Part shown: positions 36,965 through 46,364 of the stretch, piece after piece
Layout of the letters: the number at the start of each line of letters is the position of its first letter
How positions within the stretch are numbered: position 1 is the first letter of the stretch
Assembly (NCBI RefSeq): GCF_013415125.1
Contig: NZ_JACCDE010000021.1
Coordinates: 33,134-97,133 of the forward strand
DNA length: 64,000 nt
Reading direction: 5' to 3'
Source of the DNA: Vreelandella glaciei
Lineage (GTDB): Bacteria > Pseudomonadota > Gammaproteobacteria > Pseudomonadales > Halomonadaceae
Position numbers and translations under genes: made by a program
Notes under the pieces: model-generated
Told to the model about the DNA's origin: nothing
What the model saw: the letters and a program-made list of their open reading frames with translations, nothing else
Database searches by the model: none

Positions 36965-37936
36965 TTACGGACGTAGACGATCCGGGATTTCGGCACCCAC
37001 TTCTTCGAAGTAGCGCAGTGCACCGGGGTGTAACGGCACCGGGGTAGAGTCCATGGTGAACTCAACGGTGGTGTCGTTCGCCGCCGGGTGAACCGCAATC
37101 AGCTCGTCAGTATTTTCGAACAGCAGTTGGGTCAACTGGTAAGCCAGCTCTTCGTCCATATCGGCATTGACGACGAGAACGTTGGGAATACCAATGGTCT
37201 GTACGGCTTCATCCATGCCGTCATACATACCGGCGGCAAGCTCGTAGGGGGCGAAGACTTCTTCTTCTGCCTGAGCGTTGGCTACTTCTTCATCAGACAG
37301 GCTAATCAGGCGAATATCGCGGGTCGCGGCTAGGTTGAGAATCGAGCTGGTCGGCGGCCCAACGCTCCAAAAACCGGCGTCGATATCACCATCGCGAATC
37401 GCATCAGCGGTTTCGTTGAAGTTAAGGCGCTGGGGAGTGAAGTCCTCATAGCTGATGCCATTGGCTTCCAGCAAAGCGCGGGCGTTTAGCTCGGTACCGC
37501 TACCCGGTGCGCCAACGGAAACGCGCTTGCCTTCAAGGTCAGCAATCGTTTCGATATCCGACTCGGCCAGGGTGACCAGCTGTACTGCGTTAGGGTAAAC
37601 CGACGCCAGCGCACGGGTGTTTTCGATCTGACGACCTTCGAAGTCACCGGTACCGGTGTAGGCCTGATAGACCGTATCTGCCAGTGCCAGCGCAAGATCC
37701 GCATCGCCGCGCATGATCAGGCCCATGTTCTCAACCGAGGCACCGGTGACTTCGGCGGTCGCCTGGGCGCCTTCGATGTGGTTGTTGATCATTTCGGCAA
37801 AACCACCACCGATTGGATAGTAAACGCCGCCAGTACCGCCGGTAGCGATTGAAAGCTGTTGAGCGCTTGCGGGAAGCGCAACTGCGAGCATAGAAGCCGC
37901 AGCGGCTGTGGTGTATAGAGAGCGTAGAGTTCGCAT
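36965..37936 (-). CDS. TAXI family TRAP transporter solute-binding protein
   Basis: Periplasmic receptor feeding the fused TRAP permease. It has 323 aa. A signal peptide ends in ASA (about 25) and is followed by LSIATGGTGGVYYPIGGG, the TAXI family signature for the ligand pocket (many relatives bind glutamate or similar acids). The mature chain is strongly acidic, consistent with a halophile's periplasm. It is first gene of the three-gene TRAP unit and divergent from a GntR regulator. Confidence 0.94.
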   Translation of the reverse strand: MRTLRSLYTTAAAASMLAVALPASAQQLSIATGGTGGVYYPIGGGFAEMINNHIEGAQATAEVTGASVENMGLIMRGDADLALALADTVYQAYTGTGDFEGRQIENTRALASVYPNAVQLVTLAESDIETIADLEGKRVSVGAPGSGTELNARALLEANGISYEDFTPQRLNFNETADAIRDGDIDAGFWSVGPPTSSILNLAATRDIRLISLSDEEVANAQAEEEVFAPYELAAGMYDGMDEAVQTIGIPNVLVVNADMDEELAYQLTQLLFENTDELIAVHPAANDTTVEFTMDSTPVPLHPGALRYFEEVGAEIPDRLRP

Positions 37937-38167
37937 GAGCGTTTCCTCCGTCCTGCTTGGACTTATAGGTATGGTTGACGAAAAAGGAGGTGTTGAAGCC
38001 CCAGCTTCTGCTAACTATCTAAACGCAACCAGAAGCGGTGGAAGAGAAGTTAGCACGGCTGATGCGTTAGATGCTAATGAGGGTTATAAGCGCAGCGCCA
38101 CCCTTAATTAGGCTTCGAGCTTGAGACCAGACTCTGACAGAGGTCGACGCAGAAAATAATGAAATTC

Positions 38168-38191
38168 TGCATAAATATATTCCTCTATGCA
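38168..38191. promoter_or_regulatory. Candidate operator between the TRAP operon and the GntR gene
   Basis: The 325-base gap 37937-38261 separates divergent genes and has no coding content. It contains the inverted repeat TGCATA-N12-TATGCA in an AT-rich stretch 70 bases before the GntR gene, a reasonable place for an autoregulatory operator. Binding by the adjacent regulator is inferred only from position. Confidence 0.4.
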
Positions 38192-38261
38192 AAATTGTTA
38201 TTATTTGGCCTTATAGTCGATAATTCTTCCTTTTCGTCAGTCGCCCAGGAGCCTTACCGCT

Positions 38262-38966
38262 ATGGAGCTCAATGTTTTTGAGAAAGGCGCACCGCGCCAG
38301 AATCTGGCCATCAGTGCTTATCAGCAACTCAAGCATGACATTATCCGAGGCTGCTACGCTCCAGAACAGAAGCTGTTGATGAGCCACCTGAAAGAGCATT
38401 ACGGCGCCAGCACTGGGCCGCTGCGGGAAGCTCTTTCTCAATTAGTCGCTGACCGCTTAGTGGTGGCGATCAGCCAGCGCGGTTACCGAGTGGCCCCGAT
38501 GTCGCTGGCCGAACTCAACGACATTTACGACGCCCGAGCACAGCTTGAGGGGTTAATCCTGCGTCTAGCTATTGAGCGCGGCGACGACGACTGGGAAGCC
38601 ACGGTGCTGGCCACCGCGCATCGGCTGGCCAAGGTCACCGACATCAACACCCCCGACGACCTGCTCGATATCTGGGATCAGCGCCACAAAGCCTTCCATA
38701 CTGCCATTGCCAGCGGCTGCAACTCCCCTCACCTGCTGCAAATGCGCGATACCCTGTTTAACCAGGTGGAGCGCTACCGTCACCTATGGCTCCAGGAAAC
38801 CGTGATGTCTCCCCAAGCGCTGGAGCTAAAGCGCCAGGAGCACGCCGCGCTGGTCGATGTCATTCTAGCCAGGGACACTGCCCAGGCCGACAGCTTGATG
38901 CGGGACCACTTGATGACCCCCGTGCCGATCATTACTCAAGTGCTTGAGGCACGCGGTATCCGCTAA
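38262..38966 (+). CDS. GntR family transcriptional regulator (FCD subfamily)
   Basis: DNA-binding regulator of 234 aa. The N-terminal winged helix (about 15-85) contains LAISAYQQLKHDIIRG and GPLREALSQLVADRLV, the GntR recognition helix region. A C-terminal all-helical FCD ligand-binding domain (about 90-225) has a likely metal-binding Asp/His set (DIYDARAQLEG, RHKAFHTAI, EHAALV). It resembles CsiR-type repressors of glutarate or GABA use. It is divergent from the TRAP unit and precedes gcdH, so it probably controls one or both. Confidence 0.9.
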   Translation: MELNVFEKGAPRQNLAISAYQQLKHDIIRGCYAPEQKLLMSHLKEHYGASTGPLREALSQLVADRLVVAISQRGYRVAPMSLAELNDIYDARAQLEGLILRLAIERGDDDWEATVLATAHRLAKVTDINTPDDLLDIWDQRHKAFHTAIASGCNSPHLLQMRDTLFNQVERYRHLWLQETVMSPQALELKRQEHAALVDVILARDTAQADSLMRDHLMTPVPIITQVLEARGIR

Positions 38967-39082
38967 ATTCTGCGTTTTAAAAAAATGTAGATATTTTATA
39001 AAAACGGCGATACATTGATTGCCAGCTATTTTGCATTTATTCCTGCCACGAACCTCCTGCCCACTACCTGAGGAATCACGCC

Positions 39083-40261
39083 ATGACACATTTTAACTGG
39101 GACGACCCGCTGCTACTGGAGCAACAGCTCACCGATGAAGAGCGCCAGATTCGCGATGCGGCCTACGATTACTGCCAGGAAAACCTTCAGCCCCGCGTAC
39201 TGTCCGCCTTCCGTGAAGAGCGATTCGATCGCGAAATCATGACCGAAATGGGCGAGCTTGGCCTGCTCGGTGCCACGGTTTCTCCTGAATACGGCGGTGC
39301 GGGGGTTAATCATGTCGCCTACGGTCTGATTGCCCGTGAAGTCGAGCGCGTTGACTCCGGCTATCGCTCCGCCATGAGCGTGCAGTCCTCGCTGGTGATG
39401 TATCCCATCGAGACTTACGGCTCTGAAGAGCAAAAGCAAAAATTTCTGCCTAAGCTTGCCAGCGGCGAAATGGTCGGCTGTTTCGGCTTGACCGAACCCG
39501 ATCACGGCTCTGACCCCGGCAACATGATTACCCGCGCCGAAAAAGTCGACGGTGGCTACCGCCTAACCGGTGCCAAAATGTGGATCACCAACAGCCCAAT
39601 TGCCGATATCGCGGTGGTATGGGCGAAATCAGCAGCCCACGACAACCAGATCAAAGGCTTTATTGTTGAGCGCGGCACCGAAGGCTTCACCACGCCCAAA
39701 ATCGAAGGCAAAGTCTCGCTACGCGCCTCGATTACCGGTGAGATCGTGCTGGATAACGCCTTCGTTCCTGAAGAGAACCTGCTGCCCAACGTCAGCGGCT
39801 TGAAAGGCCCATTCGGCTGCCTGAACAAAGCCCGTTACGGCATTGCCTGGGGCGTCATGGGCACCTCTGAATTCTGCTGGCACGCGGCACGCCAGTACAC
39901 CTTAGACCGCAAGCAGTTCGGTCGCCCGCTGGCAGCGAACCAGCTGATCCAGAAAAAACTCGCCGACATGCAAACCGAGATCACTCTGGGCTTGCAGGCA
40001 GCGCTGCAAGTCGGCCGCCTGATGGATAGTGGCAACTGGGCGCCGGAAATGGTCTCGCTGATCAAGCGCAACAACTGCGGTAAAGCACTGGATATCGCCC
40101 GTCAATCGCGCGATATGCACGGCGGCAACGGCGTTTCTGATGAATACGGCGTGATTCGCCATATGGTCAACCTGGAGTCGGTGAATACCTACGAAGGTAC
40201 TCACGATGTGCACGCGCTGATTCTGGGCCGTGCACAAACGGGTATTCAGGCGTTCTTTTAA
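39083..40261 (+). CDS. gcdH: Glutaryl-CoA dehydrogenase (acyl-CoA dehydrogenase family)
   Basis: FAD enzyme that oxidises and decarboxylates glutaryl-CoA to crotonyl-CoA in lysine, hydroxylysine and glutarate breakdown. It has 392 aa. GcdH hallmarks are [14 protein letters not shown] near 69 and [13 protein letters not shown] near 95, [12 protein letters not shown] near 135, and the catalytic glutamate in [10 protein letters not shown] near 373. The following CoA-transferase gene supports this substrate over a generic short-chain acyl-CoA. Confidence 0.93.
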   Translation: MTHFNWDDPLLLEQQLTDEERQIRDAAYDYCQENLQPRVLSAFREERFDREIMTEMGELGLLGATVSPEYGGAGVNHVAYGLIAREVERVDSGYRSAMSVQSSLVMYPIETYGSEEQKQKFLPKLASGEMVGCFGLTEPDHGSDPGNMITRAEKVDGGYRLTGAKMWITNSPIADIAVVWAKSAAHDNQIKGFIVERGTEGFTTPKIEGKVSLRASITGEIVLDNAFVPEENLLPNVSGLKGPFGCLNKARYGIAWGVMGTSEFCWHAARQYTLDRKQFGRPLAANQLIQKKLADMQTEITLGLQAALQVGRLMDSGNWAPEMVSLIKRNNCGKALDIARQSRDMHGGNGVSDEYGVIRHMVNLESVNTYEGTHDVHALILGRAQTGIQAFF

Positions 40262-40313
40262 AAATCTCTGAATGACTCCCCGTTAAACGCCATCAGCCAA
40301 GGAAACAGCCTTT

Positions 40314-41543
40314 ATGAGCAAGCCCCTTATGAGTGAGCCCACCAAACCACTGGCCGGCATTAAAGTACTCGATATCTCCCGCGTACTGGCCGGACCGTGG
40401 TGCGGTCAAATGCTTGCGGATATGGGCGCGGATGTCATCAAGGTTGAACGCCCCGGCAGCGGCGATGACACTCGCCACTGGGGCCCTCCTTGGCTAGCAG
40501 GCACAGAAGAGTCGGCGTATTACCTATGCGCTAACCGCGGCAAACGCTCAGTGACCGTCGATATGGCCAAGCCCGAAGGCCAAGCGGTAATTAAGCAGTT
40601 AGTCGCGCAATCGGATGTGCTGATAGAGAACTTCAAGGTCGGCGGCCTCAAGCGTTATGGCTTGGATTACGCCAGCCTGAAAGCGCTAAATCCTAAGCTG
40701 ATCTACTGCTCGATTACCGGTTTTGGCCAGGAAAGCCCTTACGCCCACCGGGCGGGTTACGACTTTATGATTCAAGCCATGGGCGGGATTATGAGCCTAA
40801 CCGGCAAGCCCGATGACGAACCTGGCGGCGGGCCAGTGAAGAGCGGCGTCGCGTTTACCGATATTTTTACCGGGCTGTATGCGGCCAATGCGATACTCGC
40901 CGCGCTTTATCAGCGCCGCGATAGCGGCGTTGGTTGCCATATTGATATGGCATTGATGGATGTCCAGGTGGGTGTGCTCGCCAATCAGGCGTTGAATTAC
41001 CTGACCTCCGGCAATGTGCCCCAGCGCTTGGGTAACGCCCACCCCAACATCGTGCCTTACCAGGCGTTCGCCACCCAAGATGGCCATATGATCATGGCGG
41101 TCGGCAATGACGAGCAGTTCAAGCGTTTTTGCACGGTGCTTTCGCTACCGACCTTGGCTGAAGACCCACGCTTTGCCACCAACGGCGCCCGGGTGAATCA
41201 CCGGGCACTGCTGGTACCGCAATTGGAAGCGGCGCTGGCCCAACGCACCACCGATGAATGGCTGGCCGCCTTTGAAGCGGTCGGTGTGCCCTGCGGGCCG
41301 ATCAATACGCTCGATCGGGTGTTCGATGACCCGCATGTAAAAGCGCGCGGGCTCAAACAGACCCTGCCCCACGACCAAGCGGGCCACGTTGATCTAGTGG
41401 CCAATCCTATCCGCTTTAATGGCGCTCAACTGAGTGCCACCACGGCGCCGCCGCACTTGGGCCAACATACGGAAAGCGTGTTGGATGAACTCGGCATTAG
41501 CTTGGAGCAGCGAACTGCGCTTCGCGAAGCGGGGATTATCTAG
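40314..41543 (+). CDS. CaiB/BaiF family CoA-transferase, probably glutarate CoA-transferase
   Basis: Type III CoA-transferase of 409 aa. The N-terminal VLDISRVLAGPWCGQMLADMG nucleotide/CoA-binding segment, with VERPGSGDDTR following, is typical, and the catalytic aspartate is in GYDFMIQAMGG near 147. It lies 52 bases behind gcdH, paralleling the mammalian SUGCT and bacterial glutarate operons, so activation of glutarate to glutaryl-CoA is the likely role; this is inferred from context. A second ATG five codons on is possible, but AAGGAAA precedes the first. Confidence 0.87.
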   Translation: MSKPLMSEPTKPLAGIKVLDISRVLAGPWCGQMLADMGADVIKVERPGSGDDTRHWGPPWLAGTEESAYYLCANRGKRSVTVDMAKPEGQAVIKQLVAQSDVLIENFKVGGLKRYGLDYASLKALNPKLIYCSITGFGQESPYAHRAGYDFMIQAMGGIMSLTGKPDDEPGGGPVKSGVAFTDIFTGLYAANAILAALYQRRDSGVGCHIDMALMDVQVGVLANQALNYLTSGNVPQRLGNAHPNIVPYQAFATQDGHMIMAVGNDEQFKRFCTVLSLPTLAEDPRFATNGARVNHRALLVPQLEAALAQRTTDEWLAAFEAVGVPCGPINTLDRVFDDPHVKARGLKQTLPHDQAGHVDLVANPIRFNGAQLSATTAPPHLGQHTESVLDELGISLEQRTALREAGII

Positions 41544-41571
41544 CTGTAGTGTTTTGTTATTTCTCTTATCG

Positions 41572-41596
41572 AGCGCCTTAAACGGCGCTTTTTTTT
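41572..41596 (+). terminator. Terminator after gcdH-CoA-transferase
   Basis: A 6-bp stem AGCGCC/GGCGCT with a 6-base loop and eight T lies 30 bases after the CoA-transferase stop. The following 41600-41790 is AT-rich leader of the EAL gene with nothing else visible. Confidence 0.85.
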
Positions 41597-41793
41597 GGCC
41601 GACAGCACCAACAGACACTGTTAGCCAGGAAGCGGGGAGTTACCGGCTCGTGCTTAGCAATGCTAAGCTGTACAACACCTACACAAGAAATGTATTAAGA
41701 TTTAAACTAAATAGCGTTGAATGCTTCGGTGTAGGTTGCGGGCATTAAGCTATCATTAACAACGTTATCCGACCCCACCCCACAGGATCAGCT

Positions 41794-42588
41794 ATGAGCC
41801 AGTGTGCACGCGTTAATGGCAGTTGCAAACGCTGTGAAGGCGATTTGCCCTTTGAGTTCACCATGGCCTTTCAACCAATCGTGGATCTATCGCTGGCCAA
41901 AATCGTCACCTATGAAGCACTGGTTCGTGGCTCGAACGGTGAATCCGCAGGAAGTGTCATTGCCCAAGTCACCGACGACCTGCTCTACCGGTTTGATCAG
42001 GCCTGCCGGGTAAAAGCAATCGAGATGGCTAGCGCACTGGATATGCAAACCGACCTTTCGATCAATTTCTTACCCAACGCCGTTTATGAGCCGGAAGCAT
42101 GTATCCAGGCAACATTAGAAGTTTCCAAGCGAGTGGGCTGGCCCACCCATCGGCTTATTTTTGAAATTACCGAAACCGAACGCGTCCTCGACCGGCAGCA
42201 CCTATGCAATATCATCGATGCCTACCGCTCCATGGGCTTCAAAACGGCGCTCGATGACTTTGGCAATGGATACGCCAATTTGGACTTACTGACCGAGTTA
42301 ACGCCTGATAAGCTCAAAATTGATCGTGAGCTGATCATGAATTGCGATAGTGATATTCGCCGCCAAGCGCTGTTAAACGCGATCATCTTACTCGCTCAAG
42401 AACTCGATATGACGTTGATTGCTGAAGGCGTTGAAACTCGCGCCGAAGCACTATGGCTGGCCCGTTCAGGCATCGTGCGCCAGCAAGGCTTTTACTTTGC
42501 AAAACCGGCTATTAACTCACTCGGTGATGACATAACTGCTCTGTTAGCAGGGTTAAAAAGTGAAGTCTATTTGGATCAGGAGCAGTGA
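41794..42588 (+). CDS. EAL domain cyclic-di-GMP phosphodiesterase
   Basis: Predicted to hydrolyse cyclic di-GMP. It has 264 aa, almost entirely an EAL domain. The signature YEALVR (EAL at 41-43) and the metal and catalytic motifs (NFLPNAVYEP, FEITETER, LDDFGNGYANLD, LKIDRE, AEGVET) are present, so it should be active. An N-terminal cysteine set C4, C11, C14 (CKRC) precedes the domain and may bind metal. Its TGA is followed directly by the ATG of a diguanylate cyclase, implying co-translation of enzymes with opposite activities. Confidence 0.93.
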   Translation: MSQCARVNGSCKRCEGDLPFEFTMAFQPIVDLSLAKIVTYEALVRGSNGESAGSVIAQVTDDLLYRFDQACRVKAIEMASALDMQTDLSINFLPNAVYEPEACIQATLEVSKRVGWPTHRLIFEITETERVLDRQHLCNIIDAYRSMGFKTALDDFGNGYANLDLLTELTPDKLKIDRELIMNCDSDIRRQALLNAIILLAQELDMTLIAEGVETRAEALWLARSGIVRQQGFYFAKPAINSLGDDITALLAGLKSEVYLDQEQ

Positions 42589-43527
42589 ATGAAAGAGGTT
42601 AGTCCCGATCACCTTTACCAGCTTTTTAACCGGTCAAAGCGCAACACTGAAAACGTTATTAAAGCGGCACCCATCGGTATCTGCATCACCAATCCCTCCG
42701 GGCATTTTGAGATGGTCAACCCTGCCTACTGCGAGTTTTATGGCTATCGTGAAGAGGAAATACTCGGCCAACACTTTACGGTGGTCGTGCCCGAAGCTTT
42801 TCGCGCTCGGCTGTCGGCTTTACACGATGATTTCATTCAAGGCAATGAAACCCATGAACTTCGCCAAGAGTGGGATGTACTGACGAAAAGCGGCAACGTT
42901 CACACCATTATTGCCGAAGCGGCACGTATTGAAGGCGAAGATGGTCAATCGCGCAAAGTGACTTTTATTATCGATATCACCCAGCGCAAGCAGTTGGAAG
43001 TGCGTTTAAAGCAGGCCAATGAACGCCTGGATCACCTAGCCCATCATGATGAGCTAACGGAGCTGTTCAATCGACGTGCGGGGTTGCAACGCCTCGACGA
43101 AGAAATCAAACGCTGCAAGCGATACGGCACCACCTTTAGTATCGCGATTTATGACCTGGATGACTTTAAAGCAATCAACGACACCTACGGTCACTGCACG
43201 GGGGATACCGTGCTTCAACAAATGACAGCGTTAGTGAGTAAAACACTGCGGGATACCGATTTTCATGTCCGCCTGGGCGGTGAAGAGTTTCTGATCATTA
43301 TGCCGGGCGTGAATGCTGAAGAGGCCTATCAGGGAATGGAGCGTGTGCGTAAAAGCGTCGCGCAACAAACCTTTAGCGAGCATCAATTAACGGTGACGCT
43401 CTCATCGGGGATTGCCAGCTACGTTGAAGCCTCGGGCACACGGCTACTTGATCGTGCCGATAAAGCTATGTATCAAGCTAAACAAACGGGGCGCAATCGT
43501 GTTGTCATTGCCTCGTCATCAATGTAA
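42589..43527 (+). CDS. PAS-GGDEF diguanylate cyclase
   Basis: Predicted to make cyclic di-GMP from two GTP. It has 312 aa: a PAS/PAC sensory domain (about 15-135), a short coiled-coil linker, and a GGDEF domain with active-site GGEEF (about 230-234). An RxxD inhibitory site (RDTD) is placed exactly five residues before GGEEF, so product feedback is likely. No membrane segment is present; the signal is cytoplasmic. It is coupled to the EAL gene immediately upstream. Confidence 0.94.
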   Translation: MKEVSPDHLYQLFNRSKRNTENVIKAAPIGICITNPSGHFEMVNPAYCEFYGYREEEILGQHFTVVVPEAFRARLSALHDDFIQGNETHELRQEWDVLTKSGNVHTIIAEAARIEGEDGQSRKVTFIIDITQRKQLEVRLKQANERLDHLAHHDELTELFNRRAGLQRLDEEIKRCKRYGTTFSIAIYDLDDFKAINDTYGHCTGDTVLQQMTALVSKTLRDTDFHVRLGGEEFLIIMPGVNAEEAYQGMERVRKSVAQQTFSEHQLTVTLSSGIASYVEASGTRLLDRADKAMYQAKQTGRNRVVIASSSM

Positions 43528-43599
43528 TCAAAGCTATTAAGCACTATGCTTATAAGTACTATGCTGAAAGATCATCCCTCATCAATTAGGAAGTAAGCC

Positions 43600-44877
43600 A
43601 TGAGCAGCAATGCCGAACTGAACGAGCTGAAACATAAATACGTCGCTGCTGGCGCCGCAAGCCCTGCAACGGCATTCGCCGACCACGCGGAAAACGCTGA
43701 AATCTGGGACGCGGACGGCAACCGCTTTATCGACTTCGCGGGTGGCATTGGCGTACTCAACGTAGGTCACCGTCACCCTAAAGTCGTCGCGGCGGTAAAA
43801 GCCCAGCTCGATAAGCTGATGCATACCTGCCAGACGGTCATGCCTTATGAAGGCTACGTTAAGGTCGCGGAAAAGCTCAGTCACATCGTTCCGGTTCGTG
43901 GTCATGCCAAAGTCATGCTGGCCAACTCCGGTGCGGAAGCGCTGGAAAACGCGGTCAAGATCGCCCGCGCCGCTACCGGCCGCTCCAACGTTATCTGTTT
44001 CGATGGCGGCTACCACGGTCGTACCTTTTACACCATGGCCATGAACGGCAAAGTGGCGCCTTACCAGAGCGACTTCGGCCCGATGCCGGGCACCGTCTTC
44101 CGTGCGCCCTATCCAGTGCCCTACCACGGCGTGAGCGAAGATGAAGCCATTCGCGGCCTGAAAATGACGCTGAAAACCGATGCCAACCCGAAAGACACCG
44201 CGGCCATCGTGCTTGAGCCGGTGCTTGGTGAAGGCGGTTTCTACCCCGCCTCTACCAGCTTTCTGACTAAAGTTCGCGAAATCTGCGATGAGCACGGCAT
44301 GCTGATGATCGTCGATGAAGTGCAGTCGGGCTTTGGCCGTACCGGCAAAATGTTTGCCATCGAACATAGCGGCGTCGAGCCGGACATCATGACCATGGCC
44401 AAGAGTATGGCTGATGGCATGCCGATCTCTGCTATCGTCGGTACCGATAAAGTGATGGACGCTTCAGGCCCTAACTCGCTGGGCGGCACCTACACCGGCA
44501 GCCCCACTGCCTGTGCGGCGGCGCTAGCGGTCATGGAAGTGTTTGAAGAAGAGAACATTCTGGAGAAGAGCCGAGCCCTGGGCGACAAGCTGGCCAAGCG
44601 CTTTAACGTGTGGGCAGACAAGTTTGATTGCATCGACCACGTGCGCAACATGGGCGCGATGGCTGCCTTTGAGCTGGTGTCGAACAAAGCCGAGCATACG
44701 CCTAACCCAGAACTGGCTGCCGCGCTGTGCAAGAAAGCTCGCGAAGAGGGCTTGATCCTGCTTTCCTGCGGCATGTACGGCAACACCATCCGCTTCCTGA
44801 TGCCCGTCACCATTCAAGACGACGTACTCAACGAAGGCCTGGATATCATCGAGTCCTGCCTGGAATCTTTGACCTAA
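43600..44877 (+). CDS. gabT: 4-aminobutyrate / 5-aminovalerate aminotransferase
   Basis: Class III PLP aminotransferase of 425 aa. It moves the amino group of 4-aminobutyrate (or 5-aminovalerate, DavT) to 2-oxoglutarate. NSGAEALENAVKIAR near 108, GGYHGRT near 135, the PLP-ring aspartate in IVDEVQSGFGRTG near 240 and the Schiff-base lysine in AKSMADGMPISA near 268 are intact. Given gcdH and the CoA-transferase 2-4 kb upstream, a role in lysine to glutarate conversion is plausible. The usual partner gabD is not adjacent. Confidence 0.93.
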   Translation: MSSNAELNELKHKYVAAGAASPATAFADHAENAEIWDADGNRFIDFAGGIGVLNVGHRHPKVVAAVKAQLDKLMHTCQTVMPYEGYVKVAEKLSHIVPVRGHAKVMLANSGAEALENAVKIARAATGRSNVICFDGGYHGRTFYTMAMNGKVAPYQSDFGPMPGTVFRAPYPVPYHGVSEDEAIRGLKMTLKTDANPKDTAAIVLEPVLGEGGFYPASTSFLTKVREICDEHGMLMIVDEVQSGFGRTGKMFAIEHSGVEPDIMTMAKSMADGMPISAIVGTDKVMDASGPNSLGGTYTGSPTACAAALAVMEVFEEENILEKSRALGDKLAKRFNVWADKFDCIDHVRNMGAMAAFELVSNKAEHTPNPELAAALCKKAREEGLILLSCGMYGNTIRFLMPVTIQDDVLNEGLDIIESCLESLT

Positions 44878-44898
44878 GCATCATCAATATTCAAACAT

Positions 44899-44924
44899 AC
44901 GCCGCCCAATCGGGCGGCGTTTCT
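44899..44924 (+). terminator. gabT terminator
   Basis: ACGCCGCCC and GGGCGGCGT form a 9-bp stem with a 4-base loop, followed by TTTCT, 20 bases after the stop codon. Confidence 0.85.
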
Positions 44925-44992
44925 GTCTAGCCAGCTTTTGTCTAGTCAATGAGGCTATCGCCTCATTTCAAAGAACGTCAAACCTGACAACA

Positions 44993-45640
44993 TCACTTGA
45001 ATAAAGGCGCCAGCTGATTCAACTTTCCAACCTGATAAAGATCATGCATATAAGCATCTACTTTAGAGATCAAGTAGTTCAAGAACACAATAAAAAATAT
45101 CATAGACATAATCATCACAGGTTGATTAATCCACTCTAAAATCGACACACTAACTTCATAGTGAATGGTGTAGATACTCATGGCCGCCAATAATTGAATC
45201 AACCCACAGTTAGCAATGACGGCGACTATAAAAAAGCTTCTCAGGTTGATTGAAGGCAGCCCCGTCTTGAAGCAAAGAGCATGGCGAGCACTGGTACTAC
45301 CACTTCCCTTTTTGCTCGACGAATTTAAAACCAAACCCTTTTTACGCCTTAAAAGCGGCACTCCATAAATCTCCCGCCCCTCTTTAGAAAAAGCAATCCG
45401 TAATGCTTCCACATTAAAATCATTACCGAATATATCAACAGTCTCTTTATCAAGAAGGGAGGCATCTTGATTTTCAACTGCTCTCTTTTCGTAGACGCTA
45501 AGCTTTTCGAACTGCCTGTTTTTCTTACCCGAAAGTTTAGAGCTATCATATGTATTAATATTGAAATGCATTTGATAGATTTGATACCAAGAAGTCGTCA
45601 CTCCCACCAAAATCATCAAAAAAACAAGCGCTGTCAACAT
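44993..45640 (-). CDS. Hypothetical membrane protein
   Basis: Not recognised. It has 215 aa with three hydrophobic segments: about 1-20, 133-158 and 168-192. Between the first and second lies a charged soluble stretch (Lys/Glu/Asp-rich). The likely topology is a short N-terminal anchor, a soluble loop and a C-terminal hairpin. Codon use and base composition are much more AT-rich than in gabT next to it, suggesting recent acquisition. It stands alone, convergent with gabT, at the start of the rearranged part of the window. Confidence 0.6.
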   Translation of the reverse strand: MLTALVFLMILVGVTTSWYQIYQMHFNINTYDSSKLSGKKNRQFEKLSVYEKRAVENQDASLLDKETVDIFGNDFNVEALRIAFSKEGREIYGVPLLRRKKGLVLNSSSKKGSGSTSARHALCFKTGLPSINLRSFFIVAVIANCGLIQLLAAMSIYTIHYEVSVSILEWINQPVMIMSMIFFIVFLNYLISKVDAYMHDLYQVGKLNQLAPLFK

Positions 45641-45760
45641 GATAATATTCTCGTCCCATTAATTATGCAGTTCAACTATAACCTTATTCAAATCGCTTAC
45701 TGACGAGTAGGCCCTAAAAACGCATCTCACCGGTATATAAATCGAAGGGTCATCTAAAGC

Positions 45761-46036
45761 ATGATATGCAGTTTCTTCTCAACGTGCTTGGTGCCTGGCT
45801 ATCGGGTCGGCTGGGTAGCGGGCGGCTACTTTCTGTGGGTGGAGTTCCCCAAAAAGTTGGATTCGCTTCGGCTCTTTAAGACAGCGCTGGACCAGGGCGT
45901 TAGCTTGGCGCCAGGGCCGATTTTTTCCGCGCCCCAGCAGTTTCGCCACTGTGTGCGCTTAAGCTAGGGCCATCCCTGGACCCAACGCAGCGAACGCGGT
46001 ATGGAAACGCTGGGCAAGTTATTGAGCCTGTTTTAA
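45761..46036 (+). pseudogene. Remnant of a MocR-type (GntR/aminotransferase) regulator
   Basis: Only C-terminal pieces of a PLP-dependent MocR/YjiR-like regulator remain. PGYRVGWVAGG (post-lysine loop) is joined directly to GYFLWVEFP, then DSLRLFKTALDQGVSLAPG and FRHCVRLS, as in the family's last 80 residues. A TAG at 45965 interrupts the conserved RLSYGHPW block, which continues in frame as GHPWT up to a TAA at 46034. At least 300 residues upstream are missing and an internal deletion has occurred, so it cannot be functional. Confidence 0.8.
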
Positions 46037-46106
46037 CGACATGAAAAAATCGCACGCTCTACAGAGCGGTGACAACGGCCGATCCTACCCAGTGGCTCCG
46101 GCTCAG

Positions 46107-46355
46107 TTACCGAGGCCGACGGTCTCCTTCCAAAAAGTTAGCCGTAAATACCGCCTTACCATGGGTCTCAAACGACCACTTCATCACATCGCTTAATGCT
46201 GCCATTACCTCATCGAACTCGCCAAATACCTGTGTACTCATACGGTTCGGGTGCACTTCCAGCCCCGTCGCTTCCAAGCGTTTTACCACCTCTTTGACCA
46301 CTGGCTTGAAATCATCGGCCAGCGGGTAATAGCTAAGCTGTACGGAAAGATACAT
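46107..46355 (-). CDS. YkoF/MTH1187 family thiamine-binding-like protein
   Basis: Small cytoplasmic protein of 82 aa with the ferredoxin-like thiamine-binding fold. It shows the N-terminal VQLSYYPLADD strand and the STQVFGEFDEVMAAL segment characteristic of this family. The cellular role is not established, although some members bind hydroxymethylpyrimidine or thiamine. Its stop lies 80 bases from the end of the MocR remnant. Its start lies 9 bases after the upstream hydrolase gene on the same strand, so the two are probably co-transcribed. Confidence 0.82.
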   Translation of the reverse strand: MYLSVQLSYYPLADDFKPVVKEVVKRLEATGLEVHPNRMSTQVFGEFDEVMAALSDVMKWSFETHGKAVFTANFLEGDRRPR

Positions 46356-46364
46356 AACGCCTCC

